Positions 1 to 7,953 of a DNA stretch of 64,000 bases are shown one piece after another. A program made the translations under genes and the position numbers. The stretch comes from Arthrobacter sp. B3I9 (GTDB taxonomy: Bacteria; Actinomycetota; Actinomycetes; Actinomycetales; Micrococcaceae). The DNA lies in contig NZ_JAUSYO010000001.1 of assembly GCF_030816935.1 (NCBI RefSeq), forward strand, positions 2,108,001 to 2,172,000, read 5' to 3'. The notes beneath the pieces are model-generated. The model ran no database searches and was not told the origin of the DNA. It saw only the letters and a list, made by a program, of their open reading frames with translations. Within the stretch, counting starts at the first letter, position 1. Each line of letters begins with the position of its first letter.

Positions 1-2
1 AC

Positions 3-221
3 TATGAAACCCTTATCCCGGCCGCGGTCCCGGCGGGCATCGAGGTCTTCCACAAATACGGGTTGCTCTTCGGAAACCTGCACGACGCAAGCATCCTGGT
101 GCAGGGCGGAAAGGCCTACGTCTTCGTGGTCTACACCCTCGGCCGAAGCGGAGCGGACATGGCGGCCCGCACCCGGATCATCCATCAACTGACGCAAACC
201 GTGGCTGAGCAGCTGTTTTGA
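3..221 (+). CDS. C-terminal end of a class A beta-lactamase-like serine hydrolase (partial)
   Basis: Only the last 72 residues lie in the window; the reading frame is already open at base 3 and ends with TGA at 219-221. The visible part has an HKYG segment followed by a GNLHDASIL stretch, which matches the position of the KTG box and following beta strand in class A beta-lactamase / penicillin-binding-like serine hydrolases, then a hydrophobic VFVVYTLG strand and a C-terminal helix. In true beta-lactamases the box is KTG; here it reads KYG, so the protein may be a hydrolase of the family without beta-lactamase activity. The active-site Ser-x-x-Lys is outside the window, so activity cannot be judged. 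No terminator is obvious in the 60 bases after it. Confidence 0.6.
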   Translation, partial: YETLIPAAVPAGIEVFHKYGLLFGNLHDASILVQGGKAYVFVVYTLGRSGADMAARTRIIHQLTQTVAEQLF

Positions 222-290
222 AGCACCCGGCCCGGATGCCCGTTCCGCGCACGCGCAGGGAATCGTACGCTGGAGAGGGAGGTGATTGAA

Positions 291-482
291 ATGAAAGCAG
301 CCCAGGGAGACCGCATCATCATCCGAGGCCACACGGTGGAGTCCGCTGACCGGCACGGGGAGATCCTCGAGGTCAGGGGCGTCGACGGGGCGCCGCCTTA
401 CCATGTGAGGTTCGACGACGGTCACGAGACAATCCTGTTTCCCGGCGGAGACTTCGTCGTCGAGACCAGTTCCAACGGCTGA
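291..482 (+). CDS. DUF1918 domain protein
   Basis: A 63-residue protein of the DUF1918 family: GDRIIIRG near the start, then a central HGEILEVRG strand and the YHVRFDDGHET motif typical of this family of short actinobacterial SH3-like proteins of unknown function. The start is set at ATG 291 because a GGAGAGGGAGG Shine-Dalgarno run ends a few bases upstream; a GTG at 282 in the same frame overlaps that ribosome-binding site and is less likely. It stands alone between the partial hydrolase and the DedA gene. The family is well recognised, but no reaction is known. Confidence 0.85.
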   Translation: MKAAQGDRIIIRGHTVESADRHGEILEVRGVDGAPPYHVRFDDGHETILFPGGDFVVETSSNG

Positions 483-637
483 GGGGCCCCGCAGGGACGC
501 CCGAGCGTCGTGCTTGCGGGTAGCAGAGCCACTGGCGGCTCTGTCGGCTCTGTCGGGGCCGGCGGTTCGGCTAGGCTGGCTGCAACCGCCGTCCGGCTCT
601 CCATGAAAGGCCCAAGCCCATTGCCCGGTAAGACATC

Positions 638-1292
638 GTGATCGTTTCCGCTGCGGGATCAGCCAGCCCCGTTGACGACCTCACCGGGATCGTCGGGTTT
701 GCCGCCCGCGCCGTCGACTCCCTGGGGGAGTGGGGCGTGGGCCTGTTTACGCTGGTGGAGACGGTGTTCCCGCCCATTCCGAGCGAAATCATTCTGCCGC
801 TGGCCGGTTTCCTCGCCCGGCTGGGGTCGATGAACCTTGCGCTGGTTTATCTCACGAGCACCCTGGGTGCCTACGCGGGTGCCCTGGTTCTCTATTGGGT
901 AGGCGCGCGGCTGGGACTGGAACGGTCGATCCGCTGGCTTTCCAGAATGCCCCTGGTGGACCGCGAGGACTTCGAGAGAGGCGGCCGAGTGGTTCAGGAA
1001 GCACGGCAGGTCCGCGGTATTCTTCGGCCGCCTCCTGCCGGGCGTCCGGAGCCTCATTTCGCTGCCTGCCGGCGCCCACAGGATGAACCTTGGCACGTTC
1101 AGTCTGTTCACCGTCGCGGGAAGCGGTCTCTGGAACGGTCTCCTGATCGGGCTTGGCGCCCTGCTGGGGCCGCAGTACCGGCTGATTGATGAATACGCGC
1201 GCTACCTGAACTATGCGGTGTACGCCGCCGTGGCGTGCGCCGTCGGCTCGCTGATCCTACGGAACATACGACGGCGACGCACCCGCACATGA
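638..1292 (+). pseudogene. DedA family membrane protein, frame broken by one extra base
   Basis: DedA proteins are polytopic membrane proteins linked to lipid carrier recycling and membrane homeostasis. The first frame (GTG 638) carries the hallmark E-x3-PPIPSE motif at about residues 41-50 and TM helices, and is clearly DedA up to DREDFER near base 978. It then turns into unrelated sequence, while the next frame continues with EWFRKHGRSAVFFGR, PGVRSLISLPAG and the C-terminal helices, ending at 1292. Removing one G near 980-981 (in GAGAGGCGG) restores a 217-residue protein, the normal family length. Either the gene is broken or this is a sequencing error; the flanking codons look unaltered. 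The gene seems alone, convergent with the next one across a hairpin. Confidence 0.8.
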
Positions 1293-1294
1293 GG

Positions 1295-1321
1295 GCGGCC
1301 CGCTACCAGTGAGCGGGCCGC
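1295..1321. terminator. Hairpin between convergent dedA and glsB-like genes
   Basis: Perfect 10-bp arms (GCGGCCCGCT, 1295-1304, and AGCGGGCCGC, 1312-1321) around a 7-base loop, directly after the DedA stop and before the end of the oppositely oriented membrane protein. No long T-tract on either side. Position between convergent stops suggests a bidirectional terminator. Confidence 0.6.
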
Positions 1322-1341
1322 AGCCGTATGTGCCGGAACTC

Positions 1342-1608
1342 CTATACCCTGCTCCTGCGGCCAGCAACGGCGCCATAGATCAGCAACACAATGATGGCGC
1401 CAAGGATGGACAGGAGCCAGGTCCGCAGATCGAAGAAGTCGCCGAGACCTCCGCCGAAAATCAGTGAACCGATCCAGCCTCCCAGTATTGCGCCAACAAC
1501 GCCCAGCACCAGGGTGATGATCCAGCCTCCACCCTGCCTTCCGGGAAGGATGGCTTTAGCAATTGCTCCTGCGATAAGCCCGAGAATGAGAAATCCGAGG
1601 ATCCCCAT
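1342..1608 (-). CDS. GlsB/YeaQ/YmgE family stress-response membrane protein
   Basis: An 88-residue, very hydrophobic protein with three transmembrane helices and the glycine-rich pattern of the transglycosylase-associated / GlsB family: GLIAGAIAKAILPG at residues 10-24, GGWIITLVLGVVGAILGGWIG in the second helix, and a third helix before a basic tail (RRSRV). These small proteins are often induced by envelope or acid stress, but their biochemical role is unknown. The length is usual for the family. It reads toward the DedA gene and is probably monocistronic. Confidence 0.88.
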   Translation of the reverse strand: MGILGFLILGLIAGAIAKAILPGRQGGGWIITLVLGVVGAILGGWIGSLIFGGGLGDFFDLRTWLLSILGAIIVLLIYGAVAGRRSRV

Positions 1609-1712
1609 GTCTGTACTTCCTTTCGGTCTGACGGTCGCGCAATTGCGGCCGTAACCATGAGTTTCTCAGCATGCTTACCAGGGTTCAAGACCCTGCGGCA
1701 CGCGCGTGGCGA

Positions 1713-1943
1713 CTAGTCGTGGTCCGCACCGGCCTTCCCTGTGGGATGGTCCTCCGGAACCTGATGCCGCGCCTGTTGCAAGTGTTGTGCCAGTTTTTCC
1801 TCCGCTTCCGCCCGGCGCTGCCCGATGATCCGCATCTGCTGGGTGGTCGGATTTTCGTGACGGACAGCGTGCCCCGCCTGGCGGGCGCGTGATGTGCCCG
1901 CGGAGGAACCATGGGGCACCTGGGGGTCGGTGGGTTCGCTCAT
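1713..1943 (-). CDS. Small hydrophilic hypothetical protein
   Basis: An open frame of 76 codons with ATG at 1943. The product is charged, with a central helix-prone stretch rich in Arg, Gln and Glu (about residues 40-60) and no transmembrane segment. I do not recognise a family. The ribosome-binding site is weak. Support is positional: it reads in the same direction as, and just downstream of, the small membrane protein at 1998-2165 and hsp20, and no other plausible gene fills this stretch. It could be a short stress-operon protein or a chance frame. Confidence 0.4.
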   Translation of the reverse strand: MSEPTDPQVPHGSSAGTSRARQAGHAVRHENPTTQQMRIIGQRRAEAEEKLAQHLQQARHQVPEDHPTGKAGADHD

Positions 1944-1997
1944 AAATGAATCGTCCCACAGCCCTTGTCGCAGCAGAAGGGGCAGCTTTGCCCGCTG

Positions 1998-2165
1998 TCA
2001 TCGGGGTATCCGGCGGCCGCCGGACCGCTTCAGGATGAACAGCAGAATGGCGGTCAACAGAAGAACCGGTGCGATCCAGAGGAGAAATGACACCGCCTGT
2101 ATGATGCCGCCGAGCACAAGAGCGACGACGGCCAGGACCCCGACGACCCAGATCAACCTATTCAT
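1998..2165 (-). CDS. Small membrane protein (55 aa), probable
   Basis: ATG at 2163-2165 on the minus strand opens 55 codons ending in TGA at 1998-2000. The product is two hydrophobic helices (about residues 3-22 and 27-45) followed by a basic C-terminus (KRSGGRR), the pattern of a small inner-membrane protein with a cytoplasmic tail. It starts about 40 bases after the hsp20 stop and may be cotranscribed with it. The start lies in a 16-bp tandem repeat (2161-2208) that repeats the ATGAAT start context. No family is recognised; the hydrophobic pattern is the main support. Confidence 0.5.
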   Translation of the reverse strand: MNRLIWVVGVLAVVALVLGGIIQAVSFLLWIAPVLLLTAILLFILKRSGGRRIPR

Positions 2166-2208
2166 CGGACTGGTTATTCATTGGGCTGGCGATTCATCGG
2201 GCTGTCTA
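2161..2208. repeat. Three-copy 16-bp tandem repeat between hsp20 and small ORF
   Basis: Units begin at 2161, 2177 and 2193 (plus strand TTCATCGGACTGGTTA, TTCATTGGGCTGGCGA, TTCATCGGGCTGTCTA), with a partial fourth at 2209. Read on the minus strand, each unit contains a CCNATGAAT start-like context; the first two open 7-codon frames and the third opens the 55-codon membrane protein. Confidence 0.75.
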
Positions 2209-2715
2209 TTCGCTCACCGGTGGCGTGCCGGGGAACTGCCCCGGGGCCGTGGCTTCGCTGGTGGCATCCGTCGTACCCAGCCCCGCTGATCCATGGCCGC
2301 CCGCAGCCGAGCGGGACACGGGAACCTTCCGGCTGGGAGCGGAGTCCTGATCCGGAGTGGGAATGCGGACTTCGAGGACGCCGTCCGTGTAGGAAGCCTT
2401 GATGTCCTCCTCCCGGGTGCCCTGCGGCAACTGGATACTGCGGGTGAAAGCGCCGTATTGAAATTCGGAGCGGTAATTGTGTTTGCCCCGGTACTCGGAC
2501 TTTTCTTCCCGTTTGGCCGCAATGGTGAGCGTATTGCCCGAGACGGTGATATCGACGTCGCGGTCCGGCTCTATTCCGGGAAGTTCAGCCCGGACCACCA
2601 TTGTTGATCCGTCCTGGAATTCCTCGACCCGGAGCATTGATCCGGTCTCGCCGTGCAGGAACCGCCGGAATGGTTCGGGTACATCGAAAGGGACGTGCCG
2701 CATGATGTCGCTCAT
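2206..2715 (-). CDS. Hsp20/alpha-crystallin family small heat-shock protein
   Basis: A 169-residue small heat-shock chaperone that would hold unfolding proteins in the cytoplasm. The alpha-crystallin domain runs from about residue 28 to 120, with VVRAELPGI at 40-48, the NTLTIAAKRE strand at 61-70, a tyrosine-rich YRSEFQYGAFTRS segment and the DGVLEV strand at 111-116. The C-terminal tail is longer than usual and rich in Ala, Gly, Pro and Ser; a clear I-x-I/V anchor is not visible there. The start is ATG 2715, preceded by GGGAGGAAATC, rather than upstream ATGs in the same frame. It diverges from the gene at 2838. Confidence 0.92.
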   Translation of the reverse strand: MSDIMRHVPFDVPEPFRRFLHGETGSMLRVEEFQDGSTMVVRAELPGIEPDRDVDITVSGNTLTIAAKREEKSEYRGKHNYRSEFQYGAFTRSIQLPQGTREEDIKASYTDGVLEVRIPTPDQDSAPSRKVPVSRSAAGGHGSAGLGTTDATSEATAPGQFPGTPPVSE

Positions 2716-2837
2716 GATTTCCTCCCGGTTGGCAGATGTGGTGTGGGCCGGCGCTGGCGGGCCTCGGGGCGACGCCGGGCCGGTATCAGTAAAGCTACGC
2801 CTGCGCCCGGACATCCGAAAGGCTGAGAGGATATGGC

Positions 2838-3527
2838 ATGAAGCTTAATCTCAGCCATGGAGCCGGACTGGCCTTTGCCGCCGGGTTCAAAGCACTGAAA
2901 GTCCTGCGACCGGACCGGCCGATACACCCTTCGGGCGTCGCCCTGGCCGGAACGATCGAAAGGCAGGGCGGCGGAAGCGCCAGCGGGATCGGTTGGATTG
3001 ATTCCGCGGGCACCGATCCGGTGCGGGCACGGTTGTCCCGGTCGCTTGGTACCCCGCAGGGCTGGCCGGACATCGTCGGGTTGGCCCTGCGCATCAGCAC
3101 GGAGACCGGGCCTGCGGATGTCCTGCTGGCCTCAACCCTCCTGCGGTGGCCCGGGCGCCTCCTGCTCATTCCGCAGCGCCATGCCAGCAGCAGCAACCTG
3201 ACCTCGCTCATGCCCTATAAAGGGGCCGACGGTCCGGTTCTCCTGGCCGCCCGCACCGAGCCTCCCGCACCCCGGCTTCCCGCTGCACCCGACGGTTTCC
3301 GCGAGGCACTGGCTTCCGGAACGTGGACCTTGGGGCTTTACCACTCGCGGCCCACCGGGCGCTGGCACCGCTTTGGCACGCTCACCCTTGTCCTCGATCC
3401 GGACGAAGCCGACACGGCGATGCGCTTCGACCCGCTCGTCCACACCCTGCCCGGCGCAGGAAACTACCGGTGGGCGGCCAGGCTGCGCGAGCCGTCGTAC
3501 TCTGCCGCCCGCAAGCCACGGGCGTAG
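2838..3527 (+). CDS. Conserved hypothetical protein, possibly related to the catalase fold
   Basis: A 229-residue protein without signal peptide or clear transmembrane segment. The middle part (residues 62-100: ARLSRSLGTPQGWPD, then IVGLALRI and DVLLAST) recalls a family of actinobacterial proteins distantly related to catalases in which R-x-S-R-x-x-G-x-P motifs occur. No convincing haem-ligand motif is seen. The start at ATG 2838 has a GAGGATA purine run upstream. It diverges from hsp20 with about 120 bases between. The function is unknown and the catalase relation is a guess from pattern memory. Confidence 0.5.
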   Translation: MKLNLSHGAGLAFAAGFKALKVLRPDRPIHPSGVALAGTIERQGGGSASGIGWIDSAGTDPVRARLSRSLGTPQGWPDIVGLALRISTETGPADVLLASTLLRWPGRLLLIPQRHASSSNLTSLMPYKGADGPVLLAARTEPPAPRLPAAPDGFREALASGTWTLGLYHSRPTGRWHRFGTLTLVLDPDEADTAMRFDPLVHTLPGAGNYRWAARLREPSYSAARKPRA

Positions 3528-3568
3528 CACCGCGGACCACAAACGCCGCCGATGGTGCGCGGGGCGGA

Positions 3569-4339
3569 TCAGTCGGTTGTCGGGGCGTCCTGGCCGTACT
3601 CCGCGGAGATGAGGATGGGGAGGTGGTCCGACGCGCCGCGGGGGAGGGTTTCCACGCTTTCAATCACCAGTCCCTGCGAGGTGGCGAAGTCGAAGTGTCC
3701 CTTGAAGACCTTGTACCTCGTGTACGTGCGCCGGTCGCTGAGGGTCAGGTCATAGCCTGCGTCCTTCATCTGGGCAGTGAGGTACTTCGTGAAGAACGGG
3801 TAGTTGAAGTCGCCGACCATGAGGGACATCAGGCCGCCGCCCATGCTGAGCAGTTCCGCGTGCGCCGCGTGGATCTGGTTCCGCCGCAGTGAATTCGAAG
3901 CGGTCAGCGGGGCCGCGTGGAAAGAGGCGATGACGAGATCGTGGTCTGTTTCCCTGTCGACCACCCGTGTGCCGATAAGGCGCTCGTGTGCGGGGGACAG
4001 GACGCGGTCGTGGACCGACTTTTTCAGGGCGAAGGTCTTGGTCTCGTAGGCCGTGAACCGGCTCATGCGGTAATAGATCGCCAGGCCCAGCCGGTTGCCC
4101 TTGGTGGCATCCGCCAAGTGCAGGTCGCCGATGGTTTCCGGCAGATCCTTCGTATCGCACTCCTGGAGGCACAAGGCATCGATCTCAAAATCACGGGCCA
4201 GATCAGTCAGCTCACCACTGGCCTTGTGCTTGCGGAGGTTATAGCTGATGACTCGAATCAGGAGAGCACCTCTTCGGAGGATAGTTGCGGGAAAACCTGA
4301 CTCCGAGTGTACCCAGTCCGGCCGATCGTGTGGCAACAC
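3569..4339 (-). CDS. Endonuclease/exonuclease/phosphatase (EEP) family protein
   Basis: A member of the metal-dependent EEP superfamily (DNase I / exonuclease III fold) that would cleave phosphodiester or phosphomonoester bonds. Visible motifs in order: ISYNLRKH near the start of the domain, LQECD with the metal-binding Glu (about residue 60), GDFNYP with the Asp/Asn pair, and the C-terminal SDHLPI with catalytic Asp-His. There is no signal peptide, so a cytoplasmic substrate is likely. The start is uncertain: ATG 4339 is the only standard upstream start, but the conserved domain begins near 4258 and an AGAGG run lies 8 bases before a CTG there. The substrate is unknown. Confidence 0.8.
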   Translation of the reverse strand: MLPHDRPDWVHSESGFPATILRRGALLIRVISYNLRKHKASGELTDLARDFEIDALCLQECDTKDLPETIGDLHLADATKGNRLGLAIYYRMSRFTAYETKTFALKKSVHDRVLSPAHERLIGTRVVDRETDHDLVIASFHAAPLTASNSLRRNQIHAAHAELLSMGGGLMSLMVGDFNYPFFTKYLTAQMKDAGYDLTLSDRRTYTRYKVFKGHFDFATSQGLVIESVETLPRGASDHLPILISAEYGQDAPTTD

Positions 4340-4513
4340 CCGACACGCGGGTCGGACGGGCGAATCCGGGGCGGCGTGGGCGCCGGCCCGCGCTGCACCG
4401 GATACGACTTATGTCTGCGGAATCATCAGCACGTCGAACTCGTTGAGGCAGTGAAGGGTGGCCGAGGCCGCCCGGGGCAGGCAATTCCCGGTAACGAGAA
4501 CGGAGACGAGACC

Positions 4514-4798
4514 ATGGCGAAGGCAATGTGGAACGGGGCGGTCATCGCCGAAAGCGAGAACACGGTCATTGTGGAGGGCAACCACTACTTCCCCCTCTCC
4601 TCGGTCAAGGCCGAGTACCTGGAGGACAGCAGCCACAGCAGTTTCTGCGCCTGGAAGGGCGAGGCCAGCTACTACACCCTCGTGGTCGACGGACAGCGGA
4701 ACCAGGACGCTGCCTGGTTCTACGCCGAGCCGAAACCCGACGCGGCCCTGATCAAGGACCGTGTGGCGTTCTGGCGGGGCGTCCGCGTCGAAGCCTGA
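4514..4798 (+). CDS. DUF427 domain protein
   Basis: A 94-residue DUF427 protein. It shows the family pattern: WNGAVIAES near the start, the N-H-Y-F-P segment (residues 23-27), S-x-C-x-W-K-G in the middle, a YYTLVVDG strand and a WFYAEP block, then the helix ending in VAFWRGV. DUF427 proteins are small beta-rich cytoplasmic proteins of unknown function. The start is ATG 4514, with GGAGACGAG upstream; the frame is open further upstream but has no family similarity there. It converges on the next cluster's last gene. Confidence 0.88.
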   Translation: MAKAMWNGAVIAESENTVIVEGNHYFPLSSVKAEYLEDSSHSSFCAWKGEASYYTLVVDGQRNQDAAWFYAEPKPDAALIKDRVAFWRGVRVEA

Positions 4799-4851
4799 AA
4801 CCCGGCGGACGGCATGTCCTGCACGCCGGCCGCCGGCAGCTGCGGCTGCGT

Positions 4852-6432
4852 TCAGGGGCGGCCGGCAGGTCCTTTGGCGGCCGTGTACTCGCCGGCGGTG
4901 ACGGTGCCTTGCTGCTGTGCGCCGTCGAGGGATCCCGCACCCAGCCCCGCCGTAACCTGCGCTGTGCCGCCGGTGTAGACCGTGTACTCCGCGCCGGCCT
5001 TTATCGCGGCGGAGGAAAACACGAGCGACGCCGTCTGCTTCGCCGTGACGAAGGTTGCCACCACCTGGCCGCTCGAATCGGCCAGCTGGATGGTTGTCCC
5101 GGCCGGTACCGCTGTTCCGAAGGTGACCTGGGCGCCGGACTGCGTGGACGACGTCGATGGGGTCACTGCCATGCCGGCACTTCCGGCTGCCGCGACGGTA
5201 CCGCCGCTGACGGCAAGTTCACCGTTGACGTCCAGCGCGCCGTTGCCTGCGCCACTGGGCCCGTTGACGACGACGGTGCCGCCGCTGATGGTGGCGTTGC
5301 CGTTCGAGTCGAGGCCATCGCCCTGGGAGTTGATGGTGAGCTGGCCGCCGCTGATGTCTACCGAGTAGTCGCCGACGGTTTCGCCGCCGCCCGGTCCGCC
5401 GCCCATTCCGCCGCCCGGTCCGCCGGCCTGCGCTCCGGTCTGTGCGGTACCGGAGCTGCCCCCGGCGGCGTTCACGCCGTCGTCGTTGGAGGTGACGTTG
5501 ACCGTGCCGCCGCTGATGGCAATATGCGCGGATTCCAGTCCCTCGTCGGACTCTTTCACCGTGACGGCGCCGCCGGTGACCCTGAGCTGGGTGACGGCCT
5601 TGACGCCGTCGTCGCCTGCCTTCACCGTCAGCGCTCCGCCGCTGACCAGCAGCCAGCCGCGCCCCTCGTCGGCGTCGTTGTCCGCCTTCACCCCGTCGCC
5701 GCCGGCGGTGACGGTGTAGGCGCCGTCCAGCAGCACCGTGTAGTCCTTGCCGCGGATGCCGTCGTCCGCAGCATCGACGCTGACGTTGCCGGCGGCGAGC
5801 ACCAGGCCGTCCTTGGAGACGATGCCGTCGTTGTACTTGCCGGTCACCGTGAGGGAACCGGTGCCGGCGATGGTCAGGTCGGCCATTGAGTAAAGTGCGG
5901 CGTTGGGTGCGTCCGTTCCCTGGTTCGCATAGCTGGCGGCGTCGGTGAGGGTGTTCGTGCTTCCGCCCTCAAGGTAAACGATGGCCTCGTTGGCGCTCTG
6001 GACGACGAACGGAGATCCTGTGGAGCTGCTGAGGTCCGCCCCATCCAGGATGATGCGCACTACATCCTCCTCGCCTGCGGCGACGACGAGCTGGCCGTCG
6101 GACAGGCTGCCGGAGAGCCGGTAGGTCCCGGCCGCAGTGATGGTCACCGTGCCGCCGTCCACCTTGACGGCGTTCGACGTCGACCCCGCGGCCACGGTAC
6201 TGCCACCGTCGGCGAGGGTCACCGCCACCTCCTTAGCAGCGTCCCAGGTGAGGTCGTCGGAATCGAAGTGCGTGTCCTCTTCCACGGACGCGACCGTCAC
6301 GGCGGACTGGGCTCCGGATGCGGTGGCGCCGGCCTGGCCGGTGGAGGCCGCCGTGCCGGCAACCGAGCAGCCGGTGAGTGAGACGGCGAGTGCGAGGGCT
6401 GCGACGGACATGTAGGTGCGGAACTTGTTCAT
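4852..6432 (-). CDS. DUF4353 carbohydrate-binding lipoprotein (Cthe_2159-like beta helix)
   Basis: A 526-residue exported lipoprotein. Residues 1-22 are a signal peptide with lipobox LTGC. The rest is built of repeated short beta strands with patterns such as ISGGT, D-D-G and NDDGVNA, as in DUF4353 / Cthe_2159-type right-handed beta helices that bind acidic polysaccharide and calcium. A Gly-rich insert (about residues 345-365) interrupts the helix. It is the last gene of a minus-strand cluster with VTC, DUF4956, GT2-GtrA and phosphodiester glycosidase genes, so it probably binds or organises the surface glycan or polyphosphate those genes make. The role in this cluster is inference. Confidence 0.82.
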   Translation of the reverse strand: MNKFRTYMSVAALALAVSLTGCSVAGTAASTGQAGATASGAQSAVTVASVEEDTHFDSDDLTWDAAKEVAVTLADGGSTVAAGSTSNAVKVDGGTVTITAAGTYRLSGSLSDGQLVVAAGEEDVVRIILDGADLSSSTGSPFVVQSANEAIVYLEGGSTNTLTDAASYANQGTDAPNAALYSMADLTIAGTGSLTVTGKYNDGIVSKDGLVLAAGNVSVDAADDGIRGKDYTVLLDGAYTVTAGGDGVKADNDADEGRGWLLVSGGALTVKAGDDGVKAVTQLRVTGGAVTVKESDEGLESAHIAISGGTVNVTSNDDGVNAAGGSSGTAQTGAQAGGPGGGMGGGPGGGETVGDYSVDISGGQLTINSQGDGLDSNGNATISGGTVVVNGPSGAGNGALDVNGELAVSGGTVAAAGSAGMAVTPSTSSTQSGAQVTFGTAVPAGTTIQLADSSGQVVATFVTAKQTASLVFSSAAIKAGAEYTVYTGGTAQVTAGLGAGSLDGAQQQGTVTAGEYTAAKGPAGRP

Positions 6433-6499
6433 GGTGGGGTCCTTGTCTGGTTAAGTGCGGGGGAAGTGGCGGGCAGGCGGGGCGGTTCAGGAACGCTGG

Positions 6500-7288
6500 T
6501 CAGGCAGCCGCTGCCGCTGCCGGGATGAGGTTGAGGTGCCGCTGCAGCGTGCGGTGCCAGCGGTTCCCAGGCAGTTCGGGGCACAAGGCCGCCATGCCGG
6601 TGGCGAATTTGGAGATGCGGCTTGGCCTGATGCCGCTGTCCCAGAGGAGTCGGTCCAGCGGACCTGCCGTCGATCCGGACTTTGTCTCCAGCACCAGCGA
6701 CCCGTCAAGCAGCCAGGGCCTCCCTCCGGGGCGTTGCCAGGTGACTGCTTCGTCGAGGGTGGCACGGCTGTCCGATCCGGGCAGGAACAGCGAGGTGCGC
6801 CGGTAGCGGGTTTCCAGCACGGGCTCCAGGGGACCGGACGGGACGCCGCCGATGGTTTCCGTGAGCGTGTCGTTGATGTAGGCGAGTCCCTCGGCGGTGA
6901 TCCTGCTCCGGTCCGCCAGATGGTAGGGGATGCGGTCCTTGACCGTGGCTTCGCGGCTGCCTTCCGTTTTGACTTCGAGGAAGCTCGCGGCGCTGTCCAC
7001 GTAGGTGCGGGTGCGGATCTTGTAGCGCCGGCGCCGGCCCCTGGCCGCGAGCAGGTAGCTGTCCAGCTGTGGGGTGTCAAAGTAGACGGAGTCGTAGTCA
7101 AAAGTGCGTTTTCCGTCCATCTCCAGGATCCTGAGGTCCACCTCGAATGCGCCCAGCAGCTGTCTGGCCTGGAGGGCCGGGAGGACGTACTTGCGGTCCA
7201 CCCTGGTCTGCAGGGCTGCTGCGGCGTTCAGTTCCTCCAGCCCGATGGCGGGCAGGTGCCGGAGGCTGCCGGCAATGCCGGCGCTCAT
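6500..7288 (-). CDS. VTC-domain (polyphosphate polymerase-like) protein
   Basis: A 262-residue VTC-domain protein. In yeast Vtc4 this tunnel-shaped domain makes polyphosphate from ATP. The expected charged strands are all present: RVDRKYVLP near residue 30, YDSVYFDTP followed by RGRRRRYKIRTRTY (about 80-95), SFLEVKTEG, the LETRYRRTSLF segment, and LVLETKSG with SKFATGM at the C-terminus. There is no TM segment or SPX domain. It overlaps the upstream DUF4956 gene by ATGA (7285-7288), so the two are translationally coupled. Whether it makes polyphosphate or another phosphate polymer is not known for this bacterial subfamily. Confidence 0.85.
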   Translation of the reverse strand: MSAGIAGSLRHLPAIGLEELNAAAALQTRVDRKYVLPALQARQLLGAFEVDLRILEMDGKRTFDYDSVYFDTPQLDSYLLAARGRRRRYKIRTRTYVDSAASFLEVKTEGSREATVKDRIPYHLADRSRITAEGLAYINDTLTETIGGVPSGPLEPVLETRYRRTSLFLPGSDSRATLDEAVTWQRPGGRPWLLDGSLVLETKSGSTAGPLDRLLWDSGIRPSRISKFATGMAALCPELPGNRWHRTLQRHLNLIPAAAAAA

Positions 7289-7920
7289 GCCGCACCGGCC
7301 GTGGCGGAAGCAAGAGCGTGCCGCGGGAGCTCGTCGCCTGGGTGAGCGCCGGGCGCGAAGCTGCGGGGTGCACTGCCGGTGAGGTAGGCGTAGCGGACGT
7401 CGACGGTCGTCTTGTCGTTGACCAGGTCCAGTTCATGCACGGTGGCTGAGTGGACCGTGCCGTGCAGGACCTCCTCGAGGCGGGCGATGAGCTCGGCCTC
7501 GGCGGCGATCGCACGGTCAAGGACCACTGTCTGGTGCCGGTAGGCGGGCAGGACGCGCGGGTGGTCTCCTACGAACATGACCAGCAGGATCATCGCCATC
7601 AGGGACAGCGGCAGCCACACCGGCTCGATGCCCAGGCCCGAGATGAGTCCGAGCGCCAGGGCCGAGAAGTAGTAGGCCACCTCGTGCTGGCTTAGTTCCG
7701 TGGAACGGAGCCTGATGATGGACAGCACTCCGAACAGGCCCAGGCCGAGTCCGATGCCGGCGGCCGACCCGGCGAGCGCGGCAGCTACGGCCATCACGCC
7801 CACGTTCATGCCGAGGTAGGACACCACGAGGTCGCGGCGGCGGTGCCGGCGCAGGTACAGGGCGAAGGTCAGGACGCTGATGCCGGCGAGGTCGGCGGCG
7901 ATGAGGATAAGCGGTGTCAT
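7285..7920 (-). CDS. DUF4956 membrane protein
   Basis: A 211-residue protein with about four transmembrane helices in its first 120 residues (starting LILIAADLAGISVLTFALYL, then two Ala/Gly-rich helices and PLSLMAMILLVMFVG) and a soluble C-terminal half. The conserved SIIRLRSTELSQHEVAYYF loop between helices is the signature of DUF4956. Members of the family very commonly neighbour VTC-domain genes; the 4-base overlap here supports a complex in which DUF4956 anchors or serves as channel for the VTC catalytic protein. That role is inferred from context; no activity is established. Confidence 0.85.
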   Translation of the reverse strand: MTPLILIAADLAGISVLTFALYLRRHRRRDLVVSYLGMNVGVMAVAAALAGSAAGIGLGLGLFGVLSIIRLRSTELSQHEVAYYFSALALGLISGLGIEPVWLPLSLMAMILLVMFVGDHPRVLPAYRHQTVVLDRAIAAEAELIARLEEVLHGTVHSATVHELDLVNDKTTVDVRYAYLTGSAPRSFAPGAHPGDELPRHALASATAGAA

Positions 7921-7953
7921 GGGAATCTCCGGAGTCAGTGGGTGGATTGGTCT

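Noticed and set aside
4528..5889. Plus-strand open frame across DUF427 and the DUF4353 lipoprotein
   Set aside because: Gly/Arg-rich shadow frame; the minus-strand lipoprotein with signal peptide and lipobox is the real gene.
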